From IMG/VR virus record IMGVR_UViG_3300033145_001156, positions 1-64,000 of that record: a DNA stretch of 64,000 nucleotides. One strand, given 5' to 3'. Position 1 is the stretch's first letter. Each line of letters begins with the position of its first letter. A model generated the notes under the pieces. The model was not told the DNA's origin and did no database searches. It saw nothing but the letters and a program-made list of their open reading frames with translations. Of the stretch, positions 6,692 to 13,742 are shown piece by piece. The stretch comes from a virus. The translations under genes and the position numbers were made by a program.

Positions 6692-8029
6692 ATGGCCAAG
6701 GCAAGAGTAAAGTACAAAACCAACCCGTTTCAGAAAGCGACGAAGGAACGCTCCAAGCTACGCATGGCAATAGACGGCCCAAGTGGTTCCGGCAAGACGT
6801 TTACCGCGCTGATATTCGCAACGGCACTGGCGAACGGCGGGCGCGTGGCCGTCGTTGATACGGAGCGAGGTAGTGCCAGCAAGTACGCCGATATGTTCGA
6901 GTTCGATGTACTGGAGTTGTCAGAGTACGCGCCTGAGCGATACATAGCGGGGATCACGGCAGCCGAGAAGGCGGGCTATGATGTGATCGTGATCGACAGC
7001 CTGAGCCACGCATGGGAAGGCAAGGGTGGCATATTAGAGATGCACGATGATGCCACAAGACGAAGTCGAAGTAAAAACTCCTACATAGCGTGGCGCGACG
7101 TGACACCCAAGCACCGGTCATTGATAGATGCGATGCTACAGAGTCCATGTCACATCATCGCAACCATGCGAACCAAGACGGCCTATGTCCAGTCGAAGGA
7201 TAGCAGTGGCAAGACCGTTATTGATAAGGTGGGAATGGCCCCGATTCAGCGGGCGGGCATGGAGTATGAGTTTGATATCGTAGCTGATATGGACTTAGGA
7301 CATACAATGGTTATCGGTAAGAGCAGATGCTTCTCTGTGACAGATGACGTTGTGTCAAAACCTACCGCTGAATGGTTCGAGAAGGTACGGGCATGGCTTA
7401 CCACGGGCGCAGAGCCACAAGAGAAGCGAGAGCCGGAAATGGAGACGACCGAAGCGGAAGCGCCGAAGAAGGCCAATGGAGATCCCCCTCGCCCCTGGAA
7501 GCCGGACGTGCTCAAAAGGAAGATGCTAAAAGCAGCAGAGACGAAGGCCTTGTCGGATAGATACGGCGGCGAGCCATCCCAAGAGCAGATCGGTCTCCTG
7601 GCTGGCAAGCTTGAAGAGGCCTGGGCTGGTGACAAGGGCGCAAAGCAGAACCGCTACGAAGTTCTGGGCTGGCTGACGGGTAGACGTAGCACAAGGGACT
7701 TGAACCTTCCGTGGGTAGCAACACTTCTCAAGTGGCTGCTCAAGGGCAAGGATGAGGCAGGCAATTACGAGTTCAACGAGCATGCACGTGAAGAGGCACG
7801 GTTGGTCTACAAGCAGGCCATGCTAGACCAGGGTCAGCAGGAGCTGCCGACGGGCGCAACGCCGCACGAAGACATGAACGGTCATGTCTATGGAGAAGCT
7901 GAGCGCGGGATTAGAGCGCACGAAGCCCACAAGACGCCCGACCAAGGCCAGGAGAAGGCGCAATTCGACGCAGCGCCACAGGAGCAACTAGATGGCCTGG
8001 GCTTCGGAAAGGGAGAGCATGACGCATGA
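6692..8029 (+). CDS. Sak4-like RecA-fold ATPase (recombinase candidate)
   Basis: A 445-residue protein from ATG 6692, seven bases after AGGAGG. Residues 29-36 (GPSGSGKT) are a Walker A motif and residues 98-105 (VIVIDSLS) a Walker B motif. The following QR-rich strand (CHIIATMRTK) matches the RecA-core layout of phage Sak4/AAA_24 proteins, which promote single-strand annealing during recombination. Residues after about 235 are charged and low-complexity (EKREPEMETTEAEAPKK) and then helical, possibly for partner binding. The adjacent DEDDy exonuclease (four-base overlap) fits a two-part recombination system. Expression is likely controlled by leader R1. Confidence 0.85.
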   Translation: MAKARVKYKTNPFQKATKERSKLRMAIDGPSGSGKTFTALIFATALANGGRVAVVDTERGSASKYADMFEFDVLELSEYAPERYIAGITAAEKAGYDVIVIDSLSHAWEGKGGILEMHDDATRRSRSKNSYIAWRDVTPKHRSLIDAMLQSPCHIIATMRTKTAYVQSKDSSGKTVIDKVGMAPIQRAGMEYEFDIVADMDLGHTMVIGKSRCFSVTDDVVSKPTAEWFEKVRAWLTTGAEPQEKREPEMETTEAEAPKKANGDPPRPWKPDVLKRKMLKAAETKALSDRYGGEPSQEQIGLLAGKLEEAWAGDKGAKQNRYEVLGWLTGRRSTRDLNLPWVATLLKWLLKGKDEAGNYEFNEHAREEARLVYKQAMLDQGQQELPTGATPHEDMNGHVYGEAERGIRAHEAHKTPDQGQEKAQFDAAPQEQLDGLGFGKGEHDA

Positions 8030-8799
8030 AACTACTAGCGTTCGACTTAGAGATAAGCCGGCCCTTTGTGAACGATGAATGGCGCGGAAAAGACCTGGGC
8101 ATTTCGTGTATCGGTCTAGCGTCTTTCGACGGTGATAAGCACGGCTGTTGGACTATCACGGATGACGCCGCAAGGCACGGAGACCGTGCCATGAAACCGG
8201 AAGGGCTAGGCCTGTTCGTACAGACCCTGGCTCGCTATCAAACAGAGGGCTACGAGATTCTCTCCTGGAACGGCCTTGGCTTCGGCTTCCCGATGCTCTA
8301 CGAATACGTCGAACAGAGGGATCTCTGTAAGAAGGTAGCTCTCGCTCATTATGATCTGGCCTTCCAAATGTTCACGGCCAAGGGCTTCATGATCGGCCTG
8401 GACACGGCGGCAAAGGGGATGGGGCTGTCCGGCAAGCTCGTAGGAATGAGCGGGAAACTAGCGCCGATGATGTGGTCGGGAACGGATGACGCAGAACTGG
8501 CAGAGAGCCTTGAGGCACAGACTGACCTTGTGCCAGGTAGCGTCAAGGCCCAGGAAACCGTTCTCAAATACGTGCAGCAGGACGCGGTGACGACGCTGGA
8601 GGTGATTGAGAAGGCGAACCAGCAGAAGCGGGTATCCTGGATATCTCGGAGCGGGCGGCGGAATACATGGCTTTTGCCCGTAAGCGATCCAGCATGCGGC
8701 CTGCGCAACGTCGCCTGGTGCCTGCAGGAGCCGGAACCCGACACATCCTGGATGAGCGAGCCACGTAGTCGCAGTGATTATGCGGGATGGTTGGAATAG
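8026..8799 (+). CDS. DEDDy-type 3'-5' exonuclease
   Basis: A 257-residue RNase H-fold nuclease. AFDLEIS (D7, E9) is the first metal-binding motif, ILSWNGLGFGFPML near residue 85 is the second, and KYVQQDAVTTLEV near residue 185 carries the Tyr-x3-Asp of the DEDDy group. The C-terminal half (RVSWISRSGRRNTW, EPDTSWM, GWL) is a conserved extension of phage members. It probably resects DNA for the Sak4-like protein encoded just upstream, with which it overlaps as ATGA. Confidence 0.85.
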   Translation: MKLLAFDLEISRPFVNDEWRGKDLGISCIGLASFDGDKHGCWTITDDAARHGDRAMKPEGLGLFVQTLARYQTEGYEILSWNGLGFGFPMLYEYVEQRDLCKKVALAHYDLAFQMFTAKGFMIGLDTAAKGMGLSGKLVGMSGKLAPMMWSGTDDAELAESLEAQTDLVPGSVKAQETVLKYVQQDAVTTLEVIEKANQQKRVSWISRSGRRNTWLLPVSDPACGLRNVAWCLQEPEPDTSWMSEPRSRSDYAGWLE

Positions 8800-8804
8800 C
8801 ACCA

Positions 8805-8883
8805 CAGTGCGCAGCCTATCGTGACAAGGGCTATCGTTGCCCGGGCCGGACGAAAGAACTCCCTAGACGACGGCTGCGCACTG
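8805..8883 (+). other. Long stem-loop after the exonuclease gene
   Basis: CAGTGCGCAGCC (8805-8816) and GGCTGCGCACTG (8872-8883) form a perfect 12-bp stem enclosing 55 bases, which themselves contain GGGC/GCCC. No T-run follows, so it is not a standard intrinsic terminator. It ends five bases before the next promoter. Confidence 0.5.
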
Positions 8884-8887
8884 ACGC

Positions 8888-8916
8888 TTGACAAGATTCT
8901 AGATCTGTGGTAGAAT
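8888..8916 (+). promoter_or_regulatory. Sigma70-type promoter of the HNH gene
   Basis: TTGACA (8888-8893), 17 bases, TAGAAT (8911-8916) with TGG before it. It is a near copy of the promoter at 6547. The start is predicted near 8923. Confidence 0.85.
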
Positions 8917-8923
8917 AAGGCAA

Positions 8924-9026
8924 CTGTGAGAGTGCCTATAGATCGAGTGAGGAGCTTTTTCATGAAGATAGCCCGCAAGTTGAACGGTCTGGCAACTCTC
9001 ACAGGTGGCCTCCTCCGACTTGCGGG
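8924..9026 (+). ncRNA. Pseudoknot-type leader R2
   Basis: CTGTGAGAGTGCC (8924-8936) pairs with 8991-9004 (13 pairs, one bulged A). CCCGCAAGTTG (8972-8982), in the loop, pairs with CGACTTGCGGG (9016-9026) downstream (11 pairs, one G-U). TTTTCTTATT follows, so the second helix alone would resemble a terminator. Same arm order as R1, R3 and R4. It ends about 20 bases before the HNH start codon. Confidence 0.65.
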
Positions 9027-9047
9027 TTTTCTTATTGAGGGGCAAGC

Positions 9048-9524
9048 GTGAAAGAGATACCGTTGACACAAGGCAAGGTTGCGCTAGTAGACGATGAAGA
9101 CTTTGAGTGGCTAAGAAAATATCAGTGGGTTGCAAAGGCTGATGGCAGAACGCATTATGCCCATTGTACAATTCGGCAAGATGGTGATGTGAAAATGCTT
9201 CTTATGCATCGTTTAGTCATGAAGGCCCTGGCGAGATTGTATGTGCATCATATCAATACTAATGGGTTAGATAATCGGCATAGCAATCTCAAAGTATGCA
9301 CAAGTAGCCAAAATGCTATGAACCGACGAAAGAGGACTAAATGTAGCTCTAAGTACAAAGGCGTACATTGGAATAAATCTCACAAAAAGTGGTATGCAAT
9401 GATAAGATTACGTGGAAGGGTAGAATGGCTTGGCTCATTTAACTGTGAAGTAGAAGCAGCCAAGGCATATAATCAGGCCGCCAAGAGGCTATTTGGCGAC
9501 TTTGCCAGATTGAATCCTCTATAG
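9048..9524 (+). CDS. HNH homing endonuclease with AP2-type DNA-binding domain
   Basis: A 158-residue protein from GTG 9048. The N-terminal half has the HNH pattern seen in phage homing enzymes (MHRLVM near 55, [19 protein letters not shown] near 65-84, then SSQNAMNRR). The C-terminal part ([18 protein letters not shown] ... [19 protein letters not shown]) is an AP2/ERF-like fold that recognises DNA. Such proteins nick or cut DNA to spread themselves or nearby sequence. Codon use is more AT-rich than the neighbours, as expected for a transferred gene. It has its own promoter and leader. Confidence 0.9.
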   Translation: MKEIPLTQGKVALVDDEDFEWLRKYQWVAKADGRTHYAHCTIRQDGDVKMLLMHRLVMKALARLYVHHINTNGLDNRHSNLKVCTSSQNAMNRRKRTKCSSKYKGVHWNKSHKKWYAMIRLRGRVEWLGSFNCEVEAAKAYNQAAKRLFGDFARLNPL

Positions 9525-9605
9525 GTAGACAACCGTGAGAAGCCACCGTATGAGGTTACGGTACAGGGTGTAGCAAGCCTGCACGTGGGGGTAGAGGCAG
9601 GCATA

Positions 9606-9752
9606 GGGCGCGGGCAGCGTGGAAGGACATGCACCCCTCGGCTGGGGTCCACACCCGTAGGAGTCAGCCGAAAGCCACGAGCCTTAACGGATGCGCATCC
9701 CGAGAGGCCAGCGATCAAGTTGGGAGCCGGTATCGAATCCGGCCCCGCGCCC
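9606..9752 (+). ncRNA. Cloverleaf-like structured RNA with a tRNA-like T-arm
   Basis: GGGCGCGGG (9606-9614) pairs with CCCGCGCCC (9744-9752). Within it lie CGTGG/CCACG enclosing CGGCTG/CAGCCG and GGGT/ACCC, then GCCT/AGGC with GGAT/ATCC, then GCCGG (9726-9730) and CCGGC (9739-9743) around TATCGAAT. The last stem abuts the closing stem exactly as a T-arm abuts an acceptor stem. At 147 bases it is too long for a tRNA and no CCA end is present. It could be a tRNA-like, Y-RNA-like or intron-like element. The HNH gene is just upstream. Confidence 0.5.
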
Positions 9753-9767
9753 GAACTTAGGAGAATG

Positions 9768-10001
9768 ATGCGTTACGGTTGTAGAAAATGCGATTTGGTT
9801 GGTCAGAATCCTATATGTCCAGAATGTGGCAAGCCTGCTGCACCGGTAGTTCAAGATTATGTGATATGCCGCAGCTGCCACGGGGGAGGGCGCATTTTAC
9901 ACCCTTTCATGCCCTCTTGGGAATGTCCGGTATGTGGAGGCACAGGCGCTGGCTTGGGTTGGATGAAACTCGATCTTCAGACCAGCTCCGCACCCGTTTA
10001 A
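9768..10001 (+). CDS. Multi-CxxC zinc protein
   Basis: A 77-residue protein from ATG 9768 after AGGAG. It contains CRKC, CPEC, CRSC and CPVC pairs, the last two within a DnaJ-type CxxCxGxG-like repeat (CRSCHGGG, CPVCGGTGAG). It can bind two zinc ions. Such small proteins often bind nucleic acid or act as chaperone adaptors. The role here is unknown. Confidence 0.7.
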   Translation: MRYGCRKCDLVGQNPICPECGKPAAPVVQDYVICRSCHGGGRILHPFMPSWECPVCGGTGAGLGWMKLDLQTSSAPV

Positions 10002-10038
10002 CGCTAGGCTATGACAGATTTCACAAGGAGGCCCACAC

Positions 10039-10251
10039 ATGGAACTTGACGGCAGGATCATATCATTTATGAAGCGACTAGATAACTTGAGAGAATATCA
10101 ATATAGATGCGTGATGCGACGTACAAAGCGACGCTTTGGCATAGCGGTCAATACCGATCCAGATGCACTGGAATGGCAGAAGCTAGATCGGGATATTCAC
10201 AATCTCTATAATGAGGCGATTGCCGTCGATAACAACAGGAGGATCCCATGA
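10039..10251 (+). CDS. Small basic helical protein
   Basis: A 70-residue protein after AAGGAGG. Basic helices (KRLDNLREYQYRCVMRRTKRR) are followed by a more acidic helix. It overlaps the next gene by four bases. No family recognised. Confidence 0.7.
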   Translation: MELDGRIISFMKRLDNLREYQYRCVMRRTKRRFGIAVNTDPDALEWQKLDRDIHNLYNEAIAVDNNRRIP

Positions 10252-10451
10252 CAGCGACAACCGAGAAGATACACCAATACCGAACGCTTGAACTCTGGCG
10301 TCACGCTCAAAACGTGATAGCCCGCAATCGTCGTCAGCGCAAGGCGGCTCGGGCCACGCGCCAGAATAGAGGCCAGCGGGCGCGGCACACACGGACAGGG
10401 GCCTGGGCGCGGACGAAACGGGCGTTCTGCAGCCGGAGCTGGAGGAAGTAA
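10248..10451 (+). CDS. Very basic small protein
   Basis: A 67-residue protein with more than 25% Arg and Lys (RNRRQRKAARATRQNRGQRA). It is likely to bind nucleic acid or be disordered. TAATG overlap with the next gene supports translation of this frame up to its end. Confidence 0.6.
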   Translation: MTATTEKIHQYRTLELWRHAQNVIARNRRQRKAARATRQNRGQRARHTRTGAWARTKRAFCSRSWRK

Positions 10452-10540
10452 TGAGCGATGCCGCGCTAGGCATTGGCTTCTGGCTGTTCGCCCTCGGCCT
10501 TTTAGTCCTGAGCATATGGGAACGAATCACGAGGAGGTAA
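10451..10540 (+). CDS. 29-residue membrane protein
   Basis: Starts at ATG 10451 after GGAGGAAG, overlapping the previous stop. One transmembrane helix (ALGIGFWLFALGLLVLSIW) is followed by a basic tail (ERITRR). Short membrane peptides like this recur across the window. Confidence 0.6.
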   Translation: MSDAALGIGFWLFALGLLVLSIWERITRR

Positions 10541-10544
10541 TGAA

Positions 10545-10760
10545 ATGTGGTACACAGACTCGCACGGAATACCGCACTACGCATTGATAAGCGAGATATC
10601 GGAGTCCGAGGCGATGATTCAGCACGCCGTCACGGACGCCACCGGGGGCGCGTATACTGCGCCGGATGATCCTCACCGGCGAGGGTGCCTGGGTCGCGTC
10701 TTCGCAGGCGCGATGATGCTTATTGCCCTTTTTTGGCTGGCGATGACCGCAGAATTGTAA
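10545..10760 (+). CDS. Small protein with C-terminal membrane helix
   Basis: A 71-residue protein after GAGGAGG. The N-terminal 45 residues are polar. Residues about 50-68 (VFAGAMMLIALFWLAMTA) form a transmembrane helix. Function unknown. Confidence 0.7.
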   Translation: MWYTDSHGIPHYALISEISESEAMIQHAVTDATGGAYTAPDDPHRRGCLGRVFAGAMMLIALFWLAMTAEL

Positions 10761-10784
10761 ATTTGATGAAAGGAGGTGATACTT

Positions 10785-10862
10785 ATGACACCAAAACCGT
10801 CACCGGCCACAGAGAACCGCAAGCCACAGAAGCCGCATAAGCCGGCAGGGAGCCAGGGATGA
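10785..10862 (+). CDS. Proline/lysine-rich peptide gene (25 residues)
   Basis: An ATG at 10785 follows the near-ideal ribosome-binding sequence AAAGGAGGTGAT. The product is PKPSPATENRKPQKPHKPAG-like, disordered and basic. The strong ribosome-binding site is the main support. A second tiny frame (10859-10906) overlaps its end and may couple it to the gene at 10903. Confidence 0.45.
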   Translation: MTPKPSPATENRKPQKPHKPAGSQG

Positions 10863-10902
10863 GACGCGTGGTGAGGACCGCGCCGACCGAGAGGATGATG
10901 GG

Positions 10903-11202
10903 ATGATGCACAAGGGAATAGACTTGCACGACCTGGTATGTGAGCGCACCCAGCGCGTAGCTGAGATTGCAGCACTGCCACCGGAAAAACGCACAGAAGC
11001 GCTACTGGCATTGCGCGCCGAAGTCGAAGCCGCGCGTGGCAAGGGCATGGTACTGGGTGACAGGCAGATAGCGCGGGAGCTGATACGGGCACGAAGGGAA
11101 TTAAGGGAACATGCTAAAGGCGACGATCTACCTTTCGGCATGGGCAGCAAGATTCCGATGGAGAGACCCGTCACGCTGAGGATCGAGGATGATAGGGCAT
11201 GA
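10903..11202 (+). CDS. Unknown helical protein
   Basis: A 99-residue protein. The first half is helical and charged (PPEKRTEALLALRAEVEAARG), and the second ends in ELIRARRELREHAKGDDL. It overlaps the following gene by four bases. No family recognised. Confidence 0.7.
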   Translation: MMHKGIDLHDLVCERTQRVAEIAALPPEKRTEALLALRAEVEAARGKGMVLGDRQIARELIRARRELREHAKGDDLPFGMGSKIPMERPVTLRIEDDRA

Positions 11203-11417
11203 AACGATCGCGACACGACTGGGACAATCACCTAGCAGAGTACATCACGGAAGAGGTGAGAGATAGAGCTGAAAAACTGGTGAGGGGCATAGCGGATCAG
11301 GATAAGCCGAAGAAGAGGCCAGTGAGAGAAGCATCAAGCGGTTGCTTGACAATGTTAATGCTGCTAATCGTGGCAGCGATAGTGTGCGCACATAGCGCAG
11401 AAAGGAAGTTGACGTGA
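11199..11417 (+). CDS. Small protein with membrane helix
   Basis: A 72-residue protein with a charged N-terminal helix (LAEYITEEVRDRAEKLV) and a transmembrane helix near residues 48-64 (CLTMLMLLIVAAIVCAHS). The 18-bp direct repeat at 11385 overlaps its 3' end. Confidence 0.7.
   Translation: MKRSRHDWDNHLAEYITEEVRDRAEKLVRGIADQDKPKKRPVREASSGCLTMLMLLIVAAIVCAHSAERKLT
11385..11402 (+). repeat. 18-bp direct repeat, copy 1
   Basis: TGCGCACATAGCGCAGAA occurs here and at 11667-11684, each time just before the ribosome-binding site of the next gene. It contains the dyad GCGC-n5-GCGC and may be a diverged form of the junction palindrome. Confidence 0.7.
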
Positions 11418-11635
11418 AGACATTAGGGATTTTGATCGTTCTGGCAGGTATGATGGTAGTAGCCTGGGGATTCGCTGGCGTGACCCAACAGTATGACTTG
11501 TCTCGTGCCAGTGCAATGCAACTGACACAGGTTTATACAGAATCCCTCCGGGTGATGGCGCTGGGCATTGCATCAATGCTGCTTGGCGTGATGGTTATGA
11601 TCCTGCCGCCAGATACAACGCCAAAAGAGAAGTAG
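11414..11635 (+). CDS. Two-helix membrane protein
   Basis: A 73-residue protein from GTG 11414 after AAAGGAAG. Two hydrophobic segments (TLGILIVLAGMMVVAWGFAG and VMALGIASMLLGVMVMIL) are separated by a polar loop. The size and topology match small class II-type holins, but many phage membrane proteins look alike. The lysis context is weak. Confidence 0.75.
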   Translation: MKTLGILIVLAGMMVVAWGFAGVTQQYDLSRASAMQLTQVYTESLRVMALGIASMLLGVMVMILPPDTTPKEK

Positions 11636-11639
11636 CGAC

Positions 11640-11668
11640 TTGACAAACTCTGGCAGGTAGTGTATTTG
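11640..11668 (+). promoter_or_regulatory. Possible weak promoter
   Basis: TTGACA (11640-11645) is a perfect -35, but the sequence 17 bases on (TATTTG, 11663-11668) is a poor -10. It overlaps the second copy of the 18-bp repeat. Confidence 0.35.
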
Positions 11669-11684
11669 CGCACATAGCGCAGAA
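11667..11684 (+). repeat. 18-bp direct repeat, copy 2
   Basis: Identical to 11385-11402. It is followed by the ribosome-binding sequence GGAGAG and GTG at 11696. Confidence 0.7.
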
Positions 11685-11695
11685 GGAGAGGTATC

Positions 11696-12319
11696 GTGGA
11701 GACACTTAAGAAATGGGGCAAGAGAGTGCTGTTTGTGGTGGGCGCAATGGCGCTCATCCTGGTCGGCATGATGATGGCCCCGGCGGGAGAGACTGAGCAG
11801 GTCCCGGCGGCGACGCACACGCCGTATCCGACGCCGGAACCACTACCGACGCACACGCCGTATCCGACGCCGGAACCGACATATGCGCCAGTTCCAACAT
11901 CAAGGCCGGAACCGACGGTAGCGCTGGAGATCTATAACGAGCAGGAGTTCCTCGTGATGTTCACCTTGCACGTCTGCAACTCGGCGTTCTGCGAAACCAT
12001 CAAGGAGTACAGGGCGGCATTCCTGAGCGGGGATGCTTCCCTACAGTACGAGGCATTCCTCGCAGTGTGGGCTGTGGACTCAGTCACGATCGAGGCGCTG
12101 GCGATGACGAGCCTTGCCGGGGTGGGCGGCAAAGTCCGGGACCTCTACCGCGACACGCTGGAGACCGCTGAGTCTGTGGTGGGGATGTGTGACGTCGGGA
12201 TGGAACTCACTTCGACCGGCGTTGCTGCTCCACGGGACACCATGGTGGATTGGCTCGACGCCGCAGGAGAGTTGTGCGACCTTCTGGCGACCAGCGCGAT
12301 CTGGGAACCGTTCCGGTAG
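11696..12319 (+). CDS. Membrane-anchored protein with Pro/Thr-rich linker
   Basis: A 207-residue protein from GTG 11696. Residues 10-25 form a transmembrane helix or signal anchor (RVLFVVGAMALILVGMMM). Residues about 33-75 hold two copies of the repeat THTPYPTPEP and similar linker sequence. A helical outer domain follows, with three or four Cys (CNSAFC, CDVG, LCDLL) that could form disulfides. It resembles the linker style of the secreted glycoside hydrolase at 1527. Probably exposed outside the cell membrane. Function unknown. Confidence 0.75.
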   Translation: METLKKWGKRVLFVVGAMALILVGMMMAPAGETEQVPAATHTPYPTPEPLPTHTPYPTPEPTYAPVPTSRPEPTVALEIYNEQEFLVMFTLHVCNSAFCETIKEYRAAFLSGDASLQYEAFLAVWAVDSVTIEALAMTSLAGVGGKVRDLYRDTLETAESVVGMCDVGMELTSTGVAAPRDTMVDWLDAAGELCDLLATSAIWEPFR

Positions 12320-12326
12320 AGAGGAG

Positions 12327-12355
12327 TTGGCGTTTGGCTGACTATGTGGTATACT
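12327..12355 (+). promoter_or_regulatory. Extended -10 promoter
   Basis: TTGGCG (12327-12332), 17 bases, TATACT (12350-12355) preceded by TGTGG. It leads directly into the gene at 12373. Confidence 0.65.
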
Positions 12356-12372
12356 AGCCAAGGAGGTGGAAG

Positions 12373-12687
12373 ATGTGTGAGATCTTGTTTACGATGGTGG
12401 AGAAGTTGGAGATAGTAGTTGCCGTGTCGTTCGTGATCGGCCTCTTGGTCGAGCTGTTCCCTGGGTTCTCTGAGTTGGAGGAGTACAAGAGGGCGTTGAT
12501 CGCGGCAGGCATCTCCGTCGTCCTGCCCGTGGGGGCGTTCCTGATCGGCGCGGTGCAGTCCTGCTGGGCAATGAACTGGGACTCGGCACTGCCGTTCGTG
12601 GTCGCGGGACTGGCAGCCGCGGTGGCTGCGCTAGGTGGTGAGAAGGCTGTTGGGGGCAAGCGGAGCTTCAGCGCGAGGAACAAGTAG
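12373..12687 (+). CDS. Three-helix membrane protein, holin-like
   Basis: A 104-residue protein after AAGGAGG. Three hydrophobic segments can be read (EIVVAVSFVIGLLVELF, ALIAAGISVVLPVGAFLIG, ALPFVVAGLAAAVAALGG), with a basic C-terminus (GKRSFSARNK). The length, three-helix topology and charged tail fit a class I holin. It has its own promoter and a junction palindrome after its stop. A holin role is inferred from topology alone. Confidence 0.75.
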   Translation: MCEILFTMVEKLEIVVAVSFVIGLLVELFPGFSELEEYKRALIAAGISVVLPVGAFLIGAVQSCWAMNWDSALPFVVAGLAAAVAALGGEKAVGGKRSFSARNK

Positions 12688-12688
12688 G

Positions 12689-12702
12689 ACTTTGCGCAAA
12701 GT
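12689..12702. repeat. Junction palindrome, copy 2
   Basis: ACTTTGCGCAAAGT, exact core, one base after the TAG stop of the holin-like gene. Confidence 0.9.
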
Positions 12703-12976
12703 TTAGCCCAGGCCCGGAGGCCGTCTTGGGGATTGAGGGAGGTGGGTGCCATCGTCGGGATTGCGGGTATGGCTTAACCAAGAAGGTGATGACGCTGGGT
12801 AGTACTCACATGAACACGGGACTGAATGTGAGGAATGGGTGCAAGAGTACCCAGCCAAAAGAGCATGGGCGGTACGGGGAACGTACTTGCGGTTATTAAG
12901 AGTCAAAACGTAACTTATCTTCATTGTTCTAGGGGGGTGGGTTAGCCACCCACCCCCCCAAAAAAGGAGAAGCAAC
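12703..12976 (+). other. Non-coding stretch with hairpins
   Basis: No convincing gene. CTGGGTA-(GT)-ACTC near 12796 pairs with GAGTACCCAG near 12847 and encloses CACAT/ATGTG. Next comes GTAC/GTAC. Then GGGGGGTGGGT (12932-12942) pairs perfectly with 12948-12958 across a five-base loop. Adenines, not thymines, follow the last hairpin, so it is not a + strand terminator. Confidence 0.5.
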
Positions 12977-13096
12977 ATGTGGAGAGACAAGCGGATATGT
13001 AGACTGTTATGCGTGCTGGGAATCCATGTTCTGCTAGTTGGATTGCCGAATGGGCTATATCATTGTGGGCATTGTTCGACAGTAGTGGTGGCATAG
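12977..13096 (+). CDS. 39-residue Cys/His-containing hydrophobic protein
   Basis: ATG 12977 follows AAAGGAGAAG. A basic start (WRDKRICRLL) leads into a hydrophobic stretch (CVLGIHVLLVGLPNGL) and then HCGHC. It could be a small membrane peptide with a metal-binding end. No family. Confidence 0.5.
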   Translation: MWRDKRICRLLCVLGIHVLLVGLPNGLYHCGHCSTVVVA

Positions 13097-13120
13097 TAAT
13101 TTGAGAAATGGGTGGGCATC

Positions 13121-13312
13121 ATGCAGGCAGTTTATAACGATGGCACGGAAGGCGAACAGCTCACGGCCCGAGGGGCGCAGGAAACTTATCTGACCCTCGC
13201 AGCCCTATTGGCCGACGCGAAAGTAGAAAGCGTGAGAGTTACGCGCCAGCCAAGGCCGGAGACATGGCGTAGGGCTGGCAAGAAGGGGCGCAAGCAGGAA
13301 CGGTACTTCTGA
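13121..13312 (+). CDS. Unknown small basic protein
   Basis: A 63-residue protein. The N-terminal half is mixed (YNDGTEGEQLTARGAQETYL), and the C-terminal half is basic and ends RRAGKKGRKQERYF. The ribosome-binding site is weak (GGTGGG), which lowers confidence. Confidence 0.5.
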   Translation: MQAVYNDGTEGEQLTARGAQETYLTLAALLADAKVESVRVTRQPRPETWRRAGKKGRKQERYF

Positions 13313-13362
13313 GATACGGGAATGGCCATGACTGGGCGGGTGGGGTTGGCCAGGAAGATGAC

Positions 13363-13391
13363 TTTACAGATTTGGCGAAACGTGGTATAAT
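13363..13391 (+). promoter_or_regulatory. Sigma70-type promoter, first of a tandem pair
   Basis: TTTACA (13363-13368), 17 bases, TATAAT (13386-13391) with TGG in front. It would transcribe through the second promoter and the R4 leader. Confidence 0.7.
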
Positions 13392-13468
13392 TATAGTGCG
13401 TCTGGGATGAGTCATTGAGTGTCTCGTAGCGGGATTATCAATCCTAGCCCTAGTCGCAGAACGTAATT

Positions 13469-13496
13469 TTGACAATTCACTGAAATGTAGTATAAT
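13469..13496 (+). promoter_or_regulatory. Sigma70-type promoter of leader R4
   Basis: TTGACA (13469-13474), 16 bases, TATAAT (13491-13496). Transcription would begin near 13503, at a hairpin formed by TTGGTGGG and CCCATCAA. Confidence 0.85.
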
Positions 13497-13538
13497 ATGG
13501 TTGGTGGGACGGGGCAACCCATCAATAATCACAAGGAA

Positions 13539-13698
13539 GACACACACAATGATAAGTTACATAACGACTAATGAAAACGGTTCTCACAGGCCAGTCCTTT
13601 CGCAGAAGGGGCTGCCCAGCCCTAAACATTGTGTGTGTCGGGGGCTGGCCGGTGAGAATCGTTTTTGCATTTGTGGGGACAGGTATGCGCCTGTCCCC
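13539..13698 (+). ncRNA. Pseudoknot-type leader R4 with terminal hairpin
   Basis: GACACACACAATG (13539-13551) pairs perfectly with 13627-13639. In its loop, 13574-13594 pairs with 13645-13665 downstream: 21 positions with one mismatch and one G-U. A nine-pair hairpin, GGGGACAGG/CCTGTCCCC (13675-13698), follows. The crossing arms give the same topology as R1-R3, with larger stems. The gene at 13743 begins 45 bases later, after a junction palindrome. The leader is long enough to be an independent RNA. Confidence 0.65.
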
Positions 13699-13713
13699 TT
13701 CGTGCGTTCTAGG

Positions 13714-13727
13714 ACTTTGCGCAAAGT
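13714..13727. repeat. Junction palindrome, copy 3
   Basis: Exact core within TAGGACTTTGCGCAAAGTTT, followed directly by AGGAGGG, the ribosome-binding site of the gene at 13743. Confidence 0.9.
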
Positions 13728-13742
13728 TTAGGAGGGACCATT

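Noticed and set aside
9048-9752. IscB-type system (HNH gene with a nearby structured RNA)
   Set aside because: The protein has 158 residues and consists of an HNH and an AP2-type domain. It has no RuvC motifs, so it is not IscB.
12932-12965. Strong G/C hairpin read as a terminator
   Set aside because: It is followed by adenines, not thymines, so it cannot end + strand transcripts.
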